Shown here piece after piece: positions 8,524 through 17,746 of a DNA stretch of 64,000 bases. Origin of the DNA: Ravibacter arvi (GTDB lineage: Bacteria > Bacteroidota > Bacteroidia > Cytophagales > Spirosomataceae). The DNA lies in NCBI RefSeq assembly GCF_039540405.1, contig NZ_BAABEY010000032.1, forward strand, positions 1 to 64,000, in the 5' to 3' direction. Position 1 is the first letter of the stretch. Every line of letters begins with the position of its first letter. The notes below the pieces were generated by a model. That model did no database searches, was not told the DNA's origin, and saw only the letters and a program-made list of their open reading frames with translations. A program made the translations under genes and the position numbers.

Positions 8524-11500
8524 TTAAAACTTTACGGCTATGCCTGCCAGATACTGGGTCGTAATGGGGTAACCGATGGTGGTTCCTTCGGAAGCGGTTT
8601 CCGGGTCCCAGCCTTTCGGGTACTTGGTAAGCGTAAGGAAGTCCGATACGCTTACGAAGGCATTGATCCCTTTGATTTTTATTTTTTCGGTAAAAGAAGT
8701 TGGGATATCGTAGCCCACTGTCAAGTTTTTGATCCTGAAATAAGCGCCGCTGAACAACCAATAATCGGACATGGCCAGGTTACTTGTCTCCTGTACCCGG
8801 CTGAGGCGCGGATATCTGGCAGCCAGGTTTTGCTCGGCTGTGTTGTTTACGCTCCAGTAATTCCCGTCGATCATGGAAGGAATACTTCCCCAGTTGGTGT
8901 GCAGCGGTGTCACCATGATCGGATTGATCCGGCTGTTCTGTTTGGCTACGCCCTGGAAAGCCAGGCTCAGTGAAATTCCTTTATAACCAAGCCTGATGTT
9001 CCCGCCGTACATCATCCTGGGTAATGAGCCGCCCAGGAACACGCGGTCATAATCGGGGGTGATTTTACCGTCAGGTTTCCCTTCCGGACCGCTGACGTCC
9101 AGGTACTTAACATCGCCAGGCCGTACGTTGGCATTGATTTTGGGCGAGTCTGCCACTTCCTGCTCGGTCTGGAAAAGTCCGGCGGTCCGGTAGCCGTACC
9201 ATTCATTGAATTCACTTCCCTCTCTTTTGATTTTATCGCCCAGGAACTGCGTACCGCCAAGGTTCCCAAGTTTCGAGCGGATATCGGACAGGTTAAAGGA
9301 AACACCGTACTTCAATGCACCGACCTGATCCTGCCAGCCTGCCTGGAACTCCCACCCTTTGCTCCGCATCCGCCCGGCATTTTGCTGGGGGTTGGAAAAG
9401 CCCAGGAAGCTGGGAATCTCAATGGACAACAGCATGTCTTTTGTGTTCTTCACGAAATAGTCGGCAGTTACCTGCAGGCGGTTCGAGAAGAAGTTGGCAT
9501 CTACACCCAGGTCATAAGACTCGGTTTTCTCCCAGGAAATATCTGAAATCGCATAGTCTGCCTGGGCTGCGGTTGGCTCGGATGACACAACGCCGCCTTT
9601 CCGGAGCAAGGCGCTCTCGAAATTGATAGCTGACTGATAAGGATAGTAATTGGAAATCCGCTCATTGCCCAGGTTTCCCCATGATGCCCTCAGCTTCAGA
9701 AAGGACAAAGCCCCGGTGTCGCCCAGGAAACCTTCCCGCGATATAACCCACCCGGCGGATACCGACGGGAAAACGCCCCAGCGGTGATCCCTATGAAAGC
9801 GGGAGGAGCCGTCCTTCCGGACGTTGGCCTGGAGGTAATATTTGTCGTCGTAGTTATAGGCAATCCTGGCAAAAACGGACCGGTAAGCATTCTCCCTTGC
9901 CTGTCCGGAGTTATCTCTGAATTCCAGCGGGCCGGTATTCAGGTAAGGGAATGAAGTCAGTGTATAAAAATTCCGTGAAGCGGAGATGGTGTCCCAGCGG
10001 GCATAGAAGTTTTCGTACCCGGCGAGGGCGCTAACCCTGTGAAGGCCGATTTCCTTGTTATAATTGGCCAGGAATTGGGTAGTATACTGCTGGAATTCCT
10101 GGCGTCCCTCCTGCAGCATCGTGGAAAGGTTGAATTCAACCACCCCTTCGAGTACATCCGGATCAGTTGCCGTATAGTAGGGAACACGTTTCCTGAATAA
10201 TTTTTTACTTCCCATCACCAGGTTAGGGGCAAACACACCGGTAAGAACCAGGTCCTTGATGGGTTTGAAGTCCAGCAATATTCTTCCACCCAGATTTTGC
10301 CTCACTTCGTTGTTAAAGCCACCTTCTTTGAGGCTGGCGTAGATGTTGTTCCCTGTTTTTCCGGCGCCGAGTCTCCCGTCCGACCAGGTCGCCGCGTAAA
10401 CGGGCGCCGAGATCAGGGTATAGAAGATCGGGTCGATACTGGGCTGCCTGGAATTTGACCGGAGGTAATTCAGGTCTATCTGGGCAGAAAGATAATTGTT
10501 GATCTTAATATCATTGTTCAACCGTGTAGTAATCCGGTCAAAGGTTCTTCCTTCGTACAGGGCGCCTATCTTGTCGTAGCCGATAGAGGCCTTGGTTTTT
10601 AACGGTCCCGAGCCGCCGGAAATATTAAGCAGATGGCTTTGGCGTGGTGCATTTTCGGTCAGAATTAGCCCCACCCAGTCAGTAATCGGGTATTGATCCG
10701 GGTTCTGCTGGTTGAGGCTATGGTAGTTTTTAACGGTCTCTTCAGGATAAATGGGAAACCGGTCGCTGTTATTTCCGTTGTCGTTCCACCGGAGCTCGTT
10801 GGTCATTTCCATGTACCGCACGGCATCTACATAGCCGGGGAGCCTGGTGGCTTTTTCCATACCCACGCTTACGTTATAATCCAGGCTCAGGTGCCCTTCC
10901 TTGGCTCTTTTGGTAGTAATGAGCACTACCCCTGCGGCGGCCCGGCTCCCGTAGATAGATGCAGAAGCCGCATCTTTCAGCACCGAGATCTCCTCAACGT
11001 CGTTCGGGTTAATATCATTCAGACTGTTCACCGGAACACCATCCACAATTATCAGGGGATCGCTGTTTCCGATGGTCGTCACGCCGCGAATCCTGATGGT
11101 AGCTCCGGAACCGGGCGCATTGCCGCCGCGGGTTACGGTTACACCCGCCATAGCACCCTGCAGCGCCTGTGCTACCTGTACGGAGCGGCGACCGGCTACT
11201 TCCTCGCCTTTTACCGATGCCACAGCCCCGGTCAGATCCTGCTTCTTCTGGACCCCGTAACCTACTACCACGACTTCTTCCAGCACCTTCTTGTCAGAAA
11301 CCAACTGGATCTGCAATTCGCTTTGGTTCCCCACTACGACTTCCTTGCTCGAAAAACCTACGAATGAGAAAATAAGCACGGATTCTTTTCCGGGTACTTC
11401 CAGCTCGAAATTCCCGGCGCCGTCGGTGCTTGTACCCCGCTGGGTGCCCTTGATCAGGATACTGACGCCCGGCAGCACGTCACCGGCTTCGTCAACTACC

Positions 11501-12072
11501 CGGCCACGGACCTGGATGTCGCGGAGGAGGTAAGCCTTGGTCCGCTCGAGCAGGCTCTGTCCCAGCATTTCGCTGTTTTTCAGGCCGCTTTCAAAGTCTG
11601 TACCCTGCCTGGCAGAAGTTTTGGCCCCGGTGGTTGACGGTTCCGAATCGCGCTGCGGCTTTACTTTCCGGACAATAATCGTCTTATCGTGAATCGTATA
11701 AGTAACAGGCTGATCCCTGAATGCCGCCTCCAGCACTTCACTCAATTGCGCCTGCTTCAGGTTCAGGTTAACCCGTCTTGCACTTTTAATAGTCTCCGCG
11801 TCACACACAAACAGGTAGCCGGTTTGCTTGCGGATCGACTGCAGCACTTCGAGAAGCGTGGCGTTCTTTTTTTGAAGCGAAACCCGCTGGGCTTCAAGAT
11901 TCCCGGCCGTTGCTTGCAGAATTGCCAGTGAGAAAATCAGTGAAACCAGTCTCATATAAAAAAAGAACCTTTGAAGGGGCCGGTGCCGGCCAGTGTAAAC
12001 CCACGAAAGTTTGCATCGTATAAGCGTATACGTGAAACGAAGGTCTTTTTTGACCTTGTAGAGAAAATCCAT
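8524..12072 (-). CDS. SusC/RagA-family TonB-dependent receptor with N-terminal STN signalling domain
   Basis: The 1182-residue product is an outer-membrane TonB-dependent transporter. After a cytoplasmic-looking leader and signal peptide (about 40-60) come an STN domain (about 68-135), a carboxypeptidase-D-regulatory-like domain (about 178-260), a TonB-box region LEEVVVVGYGVQKK near 264, a plug with RIRGVTTIGNSDPLIIVDGVPV, and a beta-barrel ending in YLAGIAVKF. The STN domain contacts FecR-type anti-sigma factors, which are encoded just upstream, so ligand binding probably induces the operon through the ECF sigma factor. The first ATG (12072) is used here. An internal ATG at 11955 (MRLVSLIFSL) starts right at the signal peptide and is a plausible alternative; long leaders are common in this family. 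Confidence 0.93.
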   Translation of the reverse strand: MDFLYKVKKDLRFTYTLIRCKLSWVYTGRHRPLQRFFFYMRLVSLIFSLAILQATAGNLEAQRVSLQKKNATLLEVLQSIRKQTGYLFVCDAETIKSARRVNLNLKQAQLSEVLEAAFRDQPVTYTIHDKTIIVRKVKPQRDSEPSTTGAKTSARQGTDFESGLKNSEMLGQSLLERTKAYLLRDIQVRGRVVDEAGDVLPGVSILIKGTQRGTSTDGAGNFELEVPGKESVLIFSFVGFSSKEVVVGNQSELQIQLVSDKKVLEEVVVVGYGVQKKQDLTGAVASVKGEEVAGRRSVQVAQALQGAMAGVTVTRGGNAPGSGATIRIRGVTTIGNSDPLIIVDGVPVNSLNDINPNDVEEISVLKDAASASIYGSRAAAGVVLITTKRAKEGHLSLDYNVSVGMEKATRLPGYVDAVRYMEMTNELRWNDNGNNSDRFPIYPEETVKNYHSLNQQNPDQYPITDWVGLILTENAPRQSHLLNISGGSGPLKTKASIGYDKIGALYEGRTFDRITTRLNNDIKINNYLSAQIDLNYLRSNSRQPSIDPIFYTLISAPVYAATWSDGRLGAGKTGNNIYASLKEGGFNNEVRQNLGGRILLDFKPIKDLVLTGVFAPNLVMGSKKLFRKRVPYYTATDPDVLEGVVEFNLSTMLQEGRQEFQQYTTQFLANYNKEIGLHRVSALAGYENFYARWDTISASRNFYTLTSFPYLNTGPLEFRDNSGQARENAYRSVFARIAYNYDDKYYLQANVRKDGSSRFHRDHRWGVFPSVSAGWVISREGFLGDTGALSFLKLRASWGNLGNERISNYYPYQSAINFESALLRKGGVVSSEPTAAQADYAISDISWEKTESYDLGVDANFFSNRLQVTADYFVKNTKDMLLSIEIPSFLGFSNPQQNAGRMRSKGWEFQAGWQDQVGALKYGVSFNLSDIRSKLGNLGGTQFLGDKIKREGSEFNEWYGYRTAGLFQTEQEVADSPKINANVRPGDVKYLDVSGPEGKPDGKITPDYDRVFLGGSLPRMMYGGNIRLGYKGISLSLAFQGVAKQNSRINPIMVTPLHTNWGSIPSMIDGNYWSVNNTAEQNLAARYPRLSRVQETSNLAMSDYWLFSGAYFRIKNLTVGYDIPTSFTEKIKIKGINAFVSVSDFLTLTKYPKGWDPETASEGTTIGYPITTQYLAGIAVKF

Positions 12073-12137
12073 ATTTTTGATTGCAGGATTGAGGTTAAAA
12101 ACTTGTGTTCCAATACGAGAGAAAGGCCGATCCTCCC

Positions 12138-12164
12138 GTCAGGTGTGTTGCGAGCGCACCTGAC
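12138..12164. other. stem-loop between fecR-like and susC genes
   Basis: GTCAGGTG and CACCTGAC form an 8-base stem with an 11-base loop. A T6 tract follows only on the plus strand, opposite to transcription of this operon, so it is not a simple terminator for fecR. It lies in the 163-base gap before susC and could act in RNA processing or attenuation. Confidence 0.4.
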
Positions 12165-12235
12165 TTTTTTATCGCCTTCCAGATTTGAGATTAGCATTTC
12201 TTCATAGGAAAAATCGTTTGATGAGTCGGAAATGG

Positions 12236-13456
12236 TTAAATAGCAATTACTTTAATTTTCTTGTCTTTGATTTCGAAACGGACTTCGCCGGTTAGCTCCA
12301 GGAATTTCAACACTTCGGCTGCAGTTTCCTTTCTCGAAATTCCGCCCTGGAAAGCTTTGTTAGTAAAATCCCCGTCGTACTCCACGTCCACCGCATACCA
12401 GCGGGCTATCTGGCGCATAATATCGCGGATATTGTTCCCTGCGAACTCGAACCGTCCGTCTTTCCAGGCCGCGATTGCACCGGCATCCACCTGCTTCACT
12501 TTGATCTCACCGGCTTCCGAGGCCCTGACCTCTGCCTGCTGCCCCGGTGAAAGAACGGTCTTACTTTCTCCCCTGCTAACGGCTACAGAGCCCTTAACCA
12601 GCGTGGTCTGAATCGAGGGGTCGTCCTGGTAGGACGAGACGTTGAATTCCGTTCCGAGCACGACTATTTTCATTGCACCGGGTTTATGTTGCGGGAAACT
12701 GACCACAAAAGGGCGCTTTTTATCGTGAGTAACGTCGAAAAAGACTTCCCCTGTAACCTCGACCTCACGGTTGCTATTGCCGAAGTTCGTAGGAAACCTG
12801 AGACTGGAACCGGCATTCAGCCAGGCGTTCGAGCCATCGGGCAGCACAATTTTATATTGCCCTCCCAAAGGTGTTTTTAACAGGTTGTAGCCTGCGTCGC
12901 TGGCGCGTCCGGTGAAAACCAATTCGCCCTTCTCGGCATTGATCTTGAAATTTGCTTCATCGTAAGCCTCTCCTTTTTCCAGATCGACTACCGTGCCGTT
13001 CCAGAGTGTCAGCTGGGCTTTCTCCTTACCGGGCATCAACTTGCCCGTATCCGCTTTCACGACGGTTGCTTCCGGTTTCGTCGTACGCGGATACTTGAGC
13101 CAAAACCCGCCCGCCAAAGCAAGAAAAACAATACTGGCAGCCGCCCAGTATTTGCGGGAATCTAAAAAGGATCTCAGTACTTTGAACCGGCGGAGGGGAG
13201 GGCGGCGGTTCGAAACATCAGGCTTTGGCGCGTGGTGCTCCGAAATAAAAACTTGCTTCAGGAGCTCGTCGGCTTTTCCGGCTTCCAGAATTTCGTCAAA
13301 ATCATGTCGGCTCAAAAATAAATCGAGCATGTTTTTCCTGACAGCTTCGTCAAGGCTCCCGTCCCGAAGAATCGCCATCAGCTCCTGTCTTTCGGCTGTG
13401 GTAGCAGTTTTTTCGTAGTACTTCAGCAGCAGGTCACGTAACCTTTGATCATTCAT
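12236..13456 (-). CDS. FecR-family anti-sigma factor
   Basis: The 406-residue product has an N-terminal cytoplasmic helical region (about 1-95) able to bind a sigma factor, one transmembrane helix (about 103-121), a periplasmic FecR beta-sandwich (about 185-290, including the NAGSSLRFPTNF segment), and a C-terminal DUF4974 domain (about 330-403) related to STN domains. This is the standard Bacteroidota anti-sigma architecture. It holds the ECF factor encoded directly upstream (13564-14139) until the STN domain of the SusC downstream reports ligand. Gene order sigma, anti-sigma, SusC, SusD supports this. Confidence 0.93.
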   Translation of the reverse strand: MNDQRLRDLLLKYYEKTATTAERQELMAILRDGSLDEAVRKNMLDLFLSRHDFDEILEAGKADELLKQVFISEHHAPKPDVSNRRPPLRRFKVLRSFLDSRKYWAAASIVFLALAGGFWLKYPRTTKPEATVVKADTGKLMPGKEKAQLTLWNGTVVDLEKGEAYDEANFKINAEKGELVFTGRASDAGYNLLKTPLGGQYKIVLPDGSNAWLNAGSSLRFPTNFGNSNREVEVTGEVFFDVTHDKKRPFVVSFPQHKPGAMKIVVLGTEFNVSSYQDDPSIQTTLVKGSVAVSRGESKTVLSPGQQAEVRASEAGEIKVKQVDAGAIAAWKDGRFEFAGNNIRDIMRQIARWYAVDVEYDGDFTNKAFQGGISRKETAAEVLKFLELTGEVRFEIKDKKIKVIAI

Positions 13457-13563
13457 TCCGGATGTCCTGATAAACTTAGTTCTGTCCTCTTTTTCCTAAA
13501 GACAGTTAAAAGCTACCGGCGGGGGACAAGGGAGAAAAAAAAAGTTGAAGTTAGCCCGGATGC

Positions 13564-14139
13564 TCAGAAGATACCCGCCAGCAGCAGTAGCCCAAGCGGC
13601 AGTTTCATCCCCAACTGTGCAGCACAATAGGAACGGATACTTTGGAGCGCCCTTGCCTGGTGCGTTTTTACAGTTTCCGGCGAAACATTGAGCATTTGGG
13701 CGATTTCGTCGCGTTTCAGGTTCTGGTCCCGGCTGAGCAGGTAAACCTGCCGTTGCTGAGGGGAGAGCTGGGCGATGGCATTCTGAAGCACCACTTCATA
13801 TTCCTGGTTAAGGAGTGTGTTTTCGGTAAGGTTTTCTGAGGTGGGTGCAATGTCCCGCCAGCTCACTTCTGTTCGTTGCCGGTGGGCAATTTTCTTCATT
13901 GCCGCAAACACGTAATTGCGTGTCACGATAAACAAATAGTCATCGAAGCTCCTGACCTCAGCCAGGGCCTCGCGGTTTACCCAGAGTTTAATAAAAACCT
14001 CCTGGACTACCTCCTCTGCCAATACCGAAGCCTCCGTCAGCCGCAGCGCAACTGTATAGACCTTGTCCTTGTAGGCGTAAAACAAATGCGAGAATGCTTC
14101 CTGGTTTCCTTCCGCCGCTTCTATCAAATATTTGTCCAT
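13564..14139 (-). CDS. RNA polymerase ECF sigma-70 factor (FecI-like)
   Basis: The 191-residue product has a sigma-70 region 2 (about 10-75, with AEEVVQEVFIKLW) and a region 4 helix-turn-helix (about 115-172, with LSPQQRQVYLLSRDQNLKRDEIAQ and VSPETVKTHQARAL). It ends in a short hydrophobic tail, LPLGLLLLAGIF, which is unusual for a soluble sigma factor and could touch the membrane near the FecR partner. It probably directs transcription of the SusC-led operon downstream. It is the first gene of the cassette, about 90 bases from the promoter I see at 14236-14266. Confidence 0.93.
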   Translation of the reverse strand: MDKYLIEAAEGNQEAFSHLFYAYKDKVYTVALRLTEASVLAEEVVQEVFIKLWVNREALAEVRSFDDYLFIVTRNYVFAAMKKIAHRQRTEVSWRDIAPTSENLTENTLLNQEYEVVLQNAIAQLSPQQRQVYLLSRDQNLKRDEIAQMLNVSPETVKTHQARALQSIRSYCAAQLGMKLPLGLLLLAGIF

Positions 14140-14235
14140 GACCGAAATCCGAAAATTCCCGACTAGAGGTGTAAGTAGTGAGGTTTTAGGGGTGAGCCCC
14201 GGGGCCTCATAGCTTTCAGCTCACTCCTGAAAACA

Positions 14236-14266
14236 CAAACTTAGCGACTATCCTTTTATGTACAAA
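14236..14266 (-). promoter_or_regulatory. Bacteroidota-type promoter for the sigma/anti-sigma cassette
   Basis: On the minus strand the sequence reads TTTG (14266-14263), 19 bases, then TAAGTTTG (14243-14236). This matches the Bacteroidota housekeeping consensus (-33 TTTG, -7 TAnnTTTG) exactly. Transcription would start near 14229, giving a leader of about 90 bases before the ECF sigma start codon. Confidence 0.65.
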
Positions 14267-14293
14267 AGTTCTATGATAAATGCAGTAATATTA

Positions 14294-14341
14294 AAGCCAC
14301 GAATTCACGAATAGGTTGTCTTATTCGTGAATTCGTGGCTT
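14294..14341. repeat. perfect 20-bp inverted repeat, 8-base loop
   Basis: Left arm AAGCCACGAATTCACGAATA (14294-14313), loop GGTTGTCT, and an exactly complementary right arm at 14322-14341. There is no T-tract, so it is not a classical terminator. It lies between the ECF promoter and the second palindromic repeat cluster. It is a symmetric intergenic hairpin of unknown role. Confidence 0.85.
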
Positions 14342-14348
14342 CTGCCGG

Positions 14349-14775
14349 GTAGGTGCACCGCCCGGACGGTCATTCCGAGCGGAACGAAGTGGAGCCGAGG
14401 GATCTCCTGTTCTCAGAAAAAAGTCTCCTGAAAGGGATTGGGTACGGGGACCGGGAGATCCCTCCACTGCGGTCGGGATGACCGTCCGGTAGGTGCACCA
14501 CCCGGACGGTCATCCTGAAGCGGAGCGCAGCGGAGTCGAAGGATCTCCTGTTGGTACTAAAAAGTCCTCTGAAAGGGATTGGGTACGGGGACCGGGAGAT
14601 CCCTCCGCCGCGGTCGGGATGACCGTTCGGTAGGTGCACCTACCGGACGGTCATTCCGAGCGGAACGAAGTGGAGCCGAGGGATCTCCTGTTCTCAGAAA
14701 AAATCTTCTGAATGGGATTGGTTGCAGGGACCGGGAGATCCCTCCGCTGCGGTCGGATGACGGTGTCGTCGGGAT
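14349..14775. repeat. second cluster of long imperfect palindromic repeats
   Basis: Three tandem units of about 140 bases are marked by GGTGCACC at 14352, 14492 and 14633. Each has arms like those of the first cluster (GGTCATTCCGAG... and ...GGTCGGGATGACCG) but a different spacer (AAGTCTCCTGAAAGGGATTG and variants). The reverse complement of this spacer type occurs in the unit at about 47-165. No gene is present. The cluster ends about 25 bases before the stop codon of the DUF1080 gene. Confidence 0.85.
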
Positions 14776-14798
14776 GACGGCGGCATCGGTTGCCTGTA

Positions 14799-16052
14799 TT
14801 AGGGAACCGGCACGAAAACCAATTTTTTCAAATCCAGCATCCCTGCTTCTTTGAGCGATGGGTCCGGTTTGAATGCAATCACCTGTTTTCCTGCTTCAAG
14901 TGTCACGGTACCGATCTTTTCCTCTTTGAAATCGATCCAGGAACCGGTTGAGCCGACCTTCCCTTTCAGAACATCTTTTCCGTTGGCTTCCAGAATGTAG
15001 GGATTGCCAGCGGAATTGTCAGGCACTGCCCAATCCATGTACACATCGTATTTACCTGCCTTGGCAACTTCAGCGTCCCATTTTACGTAGTCGGCCTCGG
15101 TAAACCACCCGAAGGCATCCCATTCGGGCATGTACTTGATCTTGGGACCGACCCCTACCCCTGTTTTGGCGTCGAGCTGCAATTTGTTATCGCCCGCTGC
15201 TTTAACAAGACCGGGGGTATTCAGATAATCAGGTTCGTAGGCATCGATCGGCGTAAGCTCCACCTTCCGTACATACATTTCCGCACCCTCCGATTGAATC
15301 TGGATACGTCCTTTCGACGGCTTGACATTAAATGCCTGGTTAACCAGCCGGCCATTCAGGAAAATATCCACTTTATCACCGAACGCGACTACCTCCATGG
15401 TGTTCCATTCCCCAACCGGTTTTTCCAGGTCGTATTTCCCTCTGAAATCAACGGTATCTTTCCAGGCTTCCGACCGCGCGAACCAATCGATACGGCCGCT
15501 GTGGATGGTTGCGGGGCGCCCGCCATTCTGGTACAATTTTGCACCCTCCTTATCCGGGTTGGCTACGTTGGCGGTCAATGCATAATTCTCGCTGCCATCG
15601 CCTACTACCAGGAAATCCCCGGTCCCTCCTTCTATGATCTGGCACTCTATTGAATACATCCAGGAGCCGCTGAAAGCGCCATCCTTGCCGGTTGAATGAA
15701 TGAGCACACCGTTGTCCCGGGCTTTGTCCACCCGTGGCTCGTAAGTTTTGGTCCCCCATTTGTATTCCACTACCAGGCGATAATTTTCGTACTCGTCGTC
15801 TGTGGTAATGCAGCCGTAATCCTCCCCGGTAATAAAAACCTCTCCGTTCTGTACCGAAAACACATTTTTGGGGTCGTTGCCCTTGCCGGTGCTCTTCAGG
15901 TATTTGTACCAGCCATCGAAATCTTTTCCATTGTACAACTGGATCGTCTTTCCGATCTCCAGTTTCTGTTCGGGTTTGGGGTCGCAGGATGACAGCGCCA
16001 TTACCAGCGTAAACGGCAGAACAGCGTGCCAGGCTTTGGGTTTAAACATCAT
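14799..16052 (-). CDS. DUF1080 (3-keto-disaccharide hydrolase-type) lipoprotein with C-terminal beta domain
   Basis: The 417-residue product is a predicted lipoprotein (lipobox LSSC, Cys about 23). The DUF1080 concanavalin-like fold spans about 33-270, with LYNGKDFDGWY at about 39-49, the NGVLIHSTG and WMYSIECQIIEGGTGD segments, and EWNTMEVVAFGDKVDIFLNG. A second beta domain (about 290-417) resembles carbohydrate-binding modules. DUF1080 proteins include hydrolases of 3-keto-glycosides, but many are uncharacterised. It follows the DMFase-C-like gene by 36 bases and is probably co-transcribed with it. Confidence 0.85.
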   Translation of the reverse strand: MMFKPKAWHAVLPFTLVMALSSCDPKPEQKLEIGKTIQLYNGKDFDGWYKYLKSTGKGNDPKNVFSVQNGEVFITGEDYGCITTDDEYENYRLVVEYKWGTKTYEPRVDKARDNGVLIHSTGKDGAFSGSWMYSIECQIIEGGTGDFLVVGDGSENYALTANVANPDKEGAKLYQNGGRPATIHSGRIDWFARSEAWKDTVDFRGKYDLEKPVGEWNTMEVVAFGDKVDIFLNGRLVNQAFNVKPSKGRIQIQSEGAEMYVRKVELTPIDAYEPDYLNTPGLVKAAGDNKLQLDAKTGVGVGPKIKYMPEWDAFGWFTEADYVKWDAEVAKAGKYDVYMDWAVPDNSAGNPYILEANGKDVLKGKVGSTGSWIDFKEEKIGTVTLEAGKQVIAFKPDPSLKEAGMLDLKKLVFVPVP

Positions 16053-16088
16053 GTCAAAAAAGATTATAGAAATTTAGGTATACTAACG

Positions 16089-17612
16089 TCAGGTGATAGC
16101 CCTGTTCAGCAAATTCCGGGTGATTTGCTGCACACGGGCATCCGGGCCGTGCGGACGGTTGAAATGCGACCAGGGCAGCGTATGACCCGGGGGGCTGCTC
16201 AACCCCTGCGCCCAGAAAATAGTAGAAGCATTGAAAATAAAGTTATTTTTCGGGCCATTGTAGATGACACTTTGCCATTTGGCAGGGTTGGTTCCGCCTT
16301 GCCAGGCAGTACCTTCCGCCACAACTTCCAACCCGGGCAAATCCGGGGCGTCGCCGTGAAACTCCCAGCCGATCAGCCCCGGGATACGGTCGCCTTTCCT
16401 GACACCGGTCCCCTTGAACATCCAGTGAGTTGGTTTAACGATGATCCAGTCGCCGCCGCCATTGACCGGTTCAATGTTCCGTACGCCCATTAAAAGCCCT
16501 TCGTCAGGACCGCGTTCGGGAAAGGGGCCATGCAGCCTCCGGCGGTCATTTGCATAATCGTTGTCGGCTCCGTACGGCCCGCCCCGGATAATCCTGCGGT
16601 TGGGCCGGCCGGCCTCGCTGTCAGTGAACGGCGACACCCAGCAAACGGAATTACCGGAAAAGAAAAGGAGGTTCACCCCGCTTTCTTTCAGCTTTTCAGC
16701 GCTCTTAAACTGGCGTATATCCCAATATTCGTCGTGCCCGATGCTCAGGAATGCTTTGGCTTTGAGGCCGCGGTCCGGTGTGAGCATGTCACAATTCGCG
16801 CAATAGGCAACATCGTATCCTTCTGCTTCCAGGAAATAGGAAAACGGGCGCTCAAATGATATGAACTCACCCGACCCGAATGAGAGCGGGTCATTGACAA
16901 TGTCCATATACTGCGCCTGCCGTCCGTAAGGCCGGTCGAAGCTGACCTTGGCCCACGGTCCCTGGATGCCCTTGGGGTGGGTATAGATGGAATAATTGCT
17001 CGGCCAGCGGTTGTAAGCCTGCCAGGTGTTGTCCGAACACTGGAAAAGCAGATCTACCGGCCGCTCGTCGGTAACAATAAAAATAATGTAGCTTTCCCAG
17101 TAAGGGAGGTCTTCGCTTCCCGGAAGCGTTTTGAGCTTTCCCAGGTATACGCCGCTCAGCCAGTCGTCAGGAATCACGAAGCTGGTCGATACGTCCCATT
17201 TACATTCGTGGATATTCATCTCGCCGGGGCTGGGCACGGTTTGGGGCCTTCCCTGCAAGGGACCGATTTTTTTCATCAGCCGGGCCCCGGTACCACCATA
17301 GTAGCCGGTCCTGTAAATATCAAGCTCGTAAGGAACGCCCGGGTCCGTCGAAACCATAATATCCAGTTTCTCACCGGCTTTTAGGCTTTGACGGCTGCAA
17401 TAGCCTTCGATCAGCGCTGTTCTCTGTTCACTTTTGTCATATCGCACGCGTGTCAGTTGCCAGTCACGGGAGCCCGGTTTCCTGTTTTCCTCAACAATGC
17501 GATTGGTTCTCCGCGTTTCATACTTGGGGTCCAGCGACAGGGAAAGACCGCCTGTGGCGGCCATCTGGATAGCCCGGCGCCTCGTAAGCTTCGGCGCTCC
17601 TGATTTCTTCAT
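16089..17612 (-). CDS. exported protein with N,N-dimethylformamidase-beta-subunit-like C-terminal domain
   Basis: The 507-residue product begins with a twin-arginine-like leader (TRRRAIQMAA at 10-19). The main body matches the domain seen in the large subunit of N,N-dimethylformamidase and in many uncharacterised exported proteins: YRTGYYGGTGARLM near 105-118, WQAYNRWPSNYSIY, FLSIGHDEYWD and LLFFSGNSVCW. The histidine/acid-rich SIGHDEYW segment fits a metal-binding site of that family. The true substrate is unlikely to be dimethylformamide. It is the first gene of a two-gene unit with the DUF1080 lipoprotein. A 134-base gap separates it from the STAND ATPase gene upstream. Confidence 0.75.
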   Translation of the reverse strand: MKKSGAPKLTRRRAIQMAATGGLSLSLDPKYETRRTNRIVEENRKPGSRDWQLTRVRYDKSEQRTALIEGYCSRQSLKAGEKLDIMVSTDPGVPYELDIYRTGYYGGTGARLMKKIGPLQGRPQTVPSPGEMNIHECKWDVSTSFVIPDDWLSGVYLGKLKTLPGSEDLPYWESYIIFIVTDERPVDLLFQCSDNTWQAYNRWPSNYSIYTHPKGIQGPWAKVSFDRPYGRQAQYMDIVNDPLSFGSGEFISFERPFSYFLEAEGYDVAYCANCDMLTPDRGLKAKAFLSIGHDEYWDIRQFKSAEKLKESGVNLLFFSGNSVCWVSPFTDSEAGRPNRRIIRGGPYGADNDYANDRRRLHGPFPERGPDEGLLMGVRNIEPVNGGGDWIIVKPTHWMFKGTGVRKGDRIPGLIGWEFHGDAPDLPGLEVVAEGTAWQGGTNPAKWQSVIYNGPKNNFIFNASTIFWAQGLSSPPGHTLPWSHFNRPHGPDARVQQITRNLLNRAIT

Positions 17613-17746
17613 CTAAAGATTAAAGTTTTAGGTTTATTTTCCAGCCAGCTATAACACAAGTTTGGAAGCCAAAATATACTCATTCCTGAACGGAAAACTA
17701 TGTTTTCTCCAAATTTTCGGGATATGACATACCCTCTCTTCAAGCC

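Noticed and set aside
12138..12164. Terminator between fecR-like and susC genes
   Set aside because: The T-tract follows the hairpin only on the plus strand, whereas the operon is transcribed on the minus strand.
14370..14854. Open frames of 89 and 91 residues on either strand near the second repeat cluster
   Set aside because: They translate the repeat arms (HLPNGHPDRGGGISRSP) and overlap the end of the DUF1080 gene.
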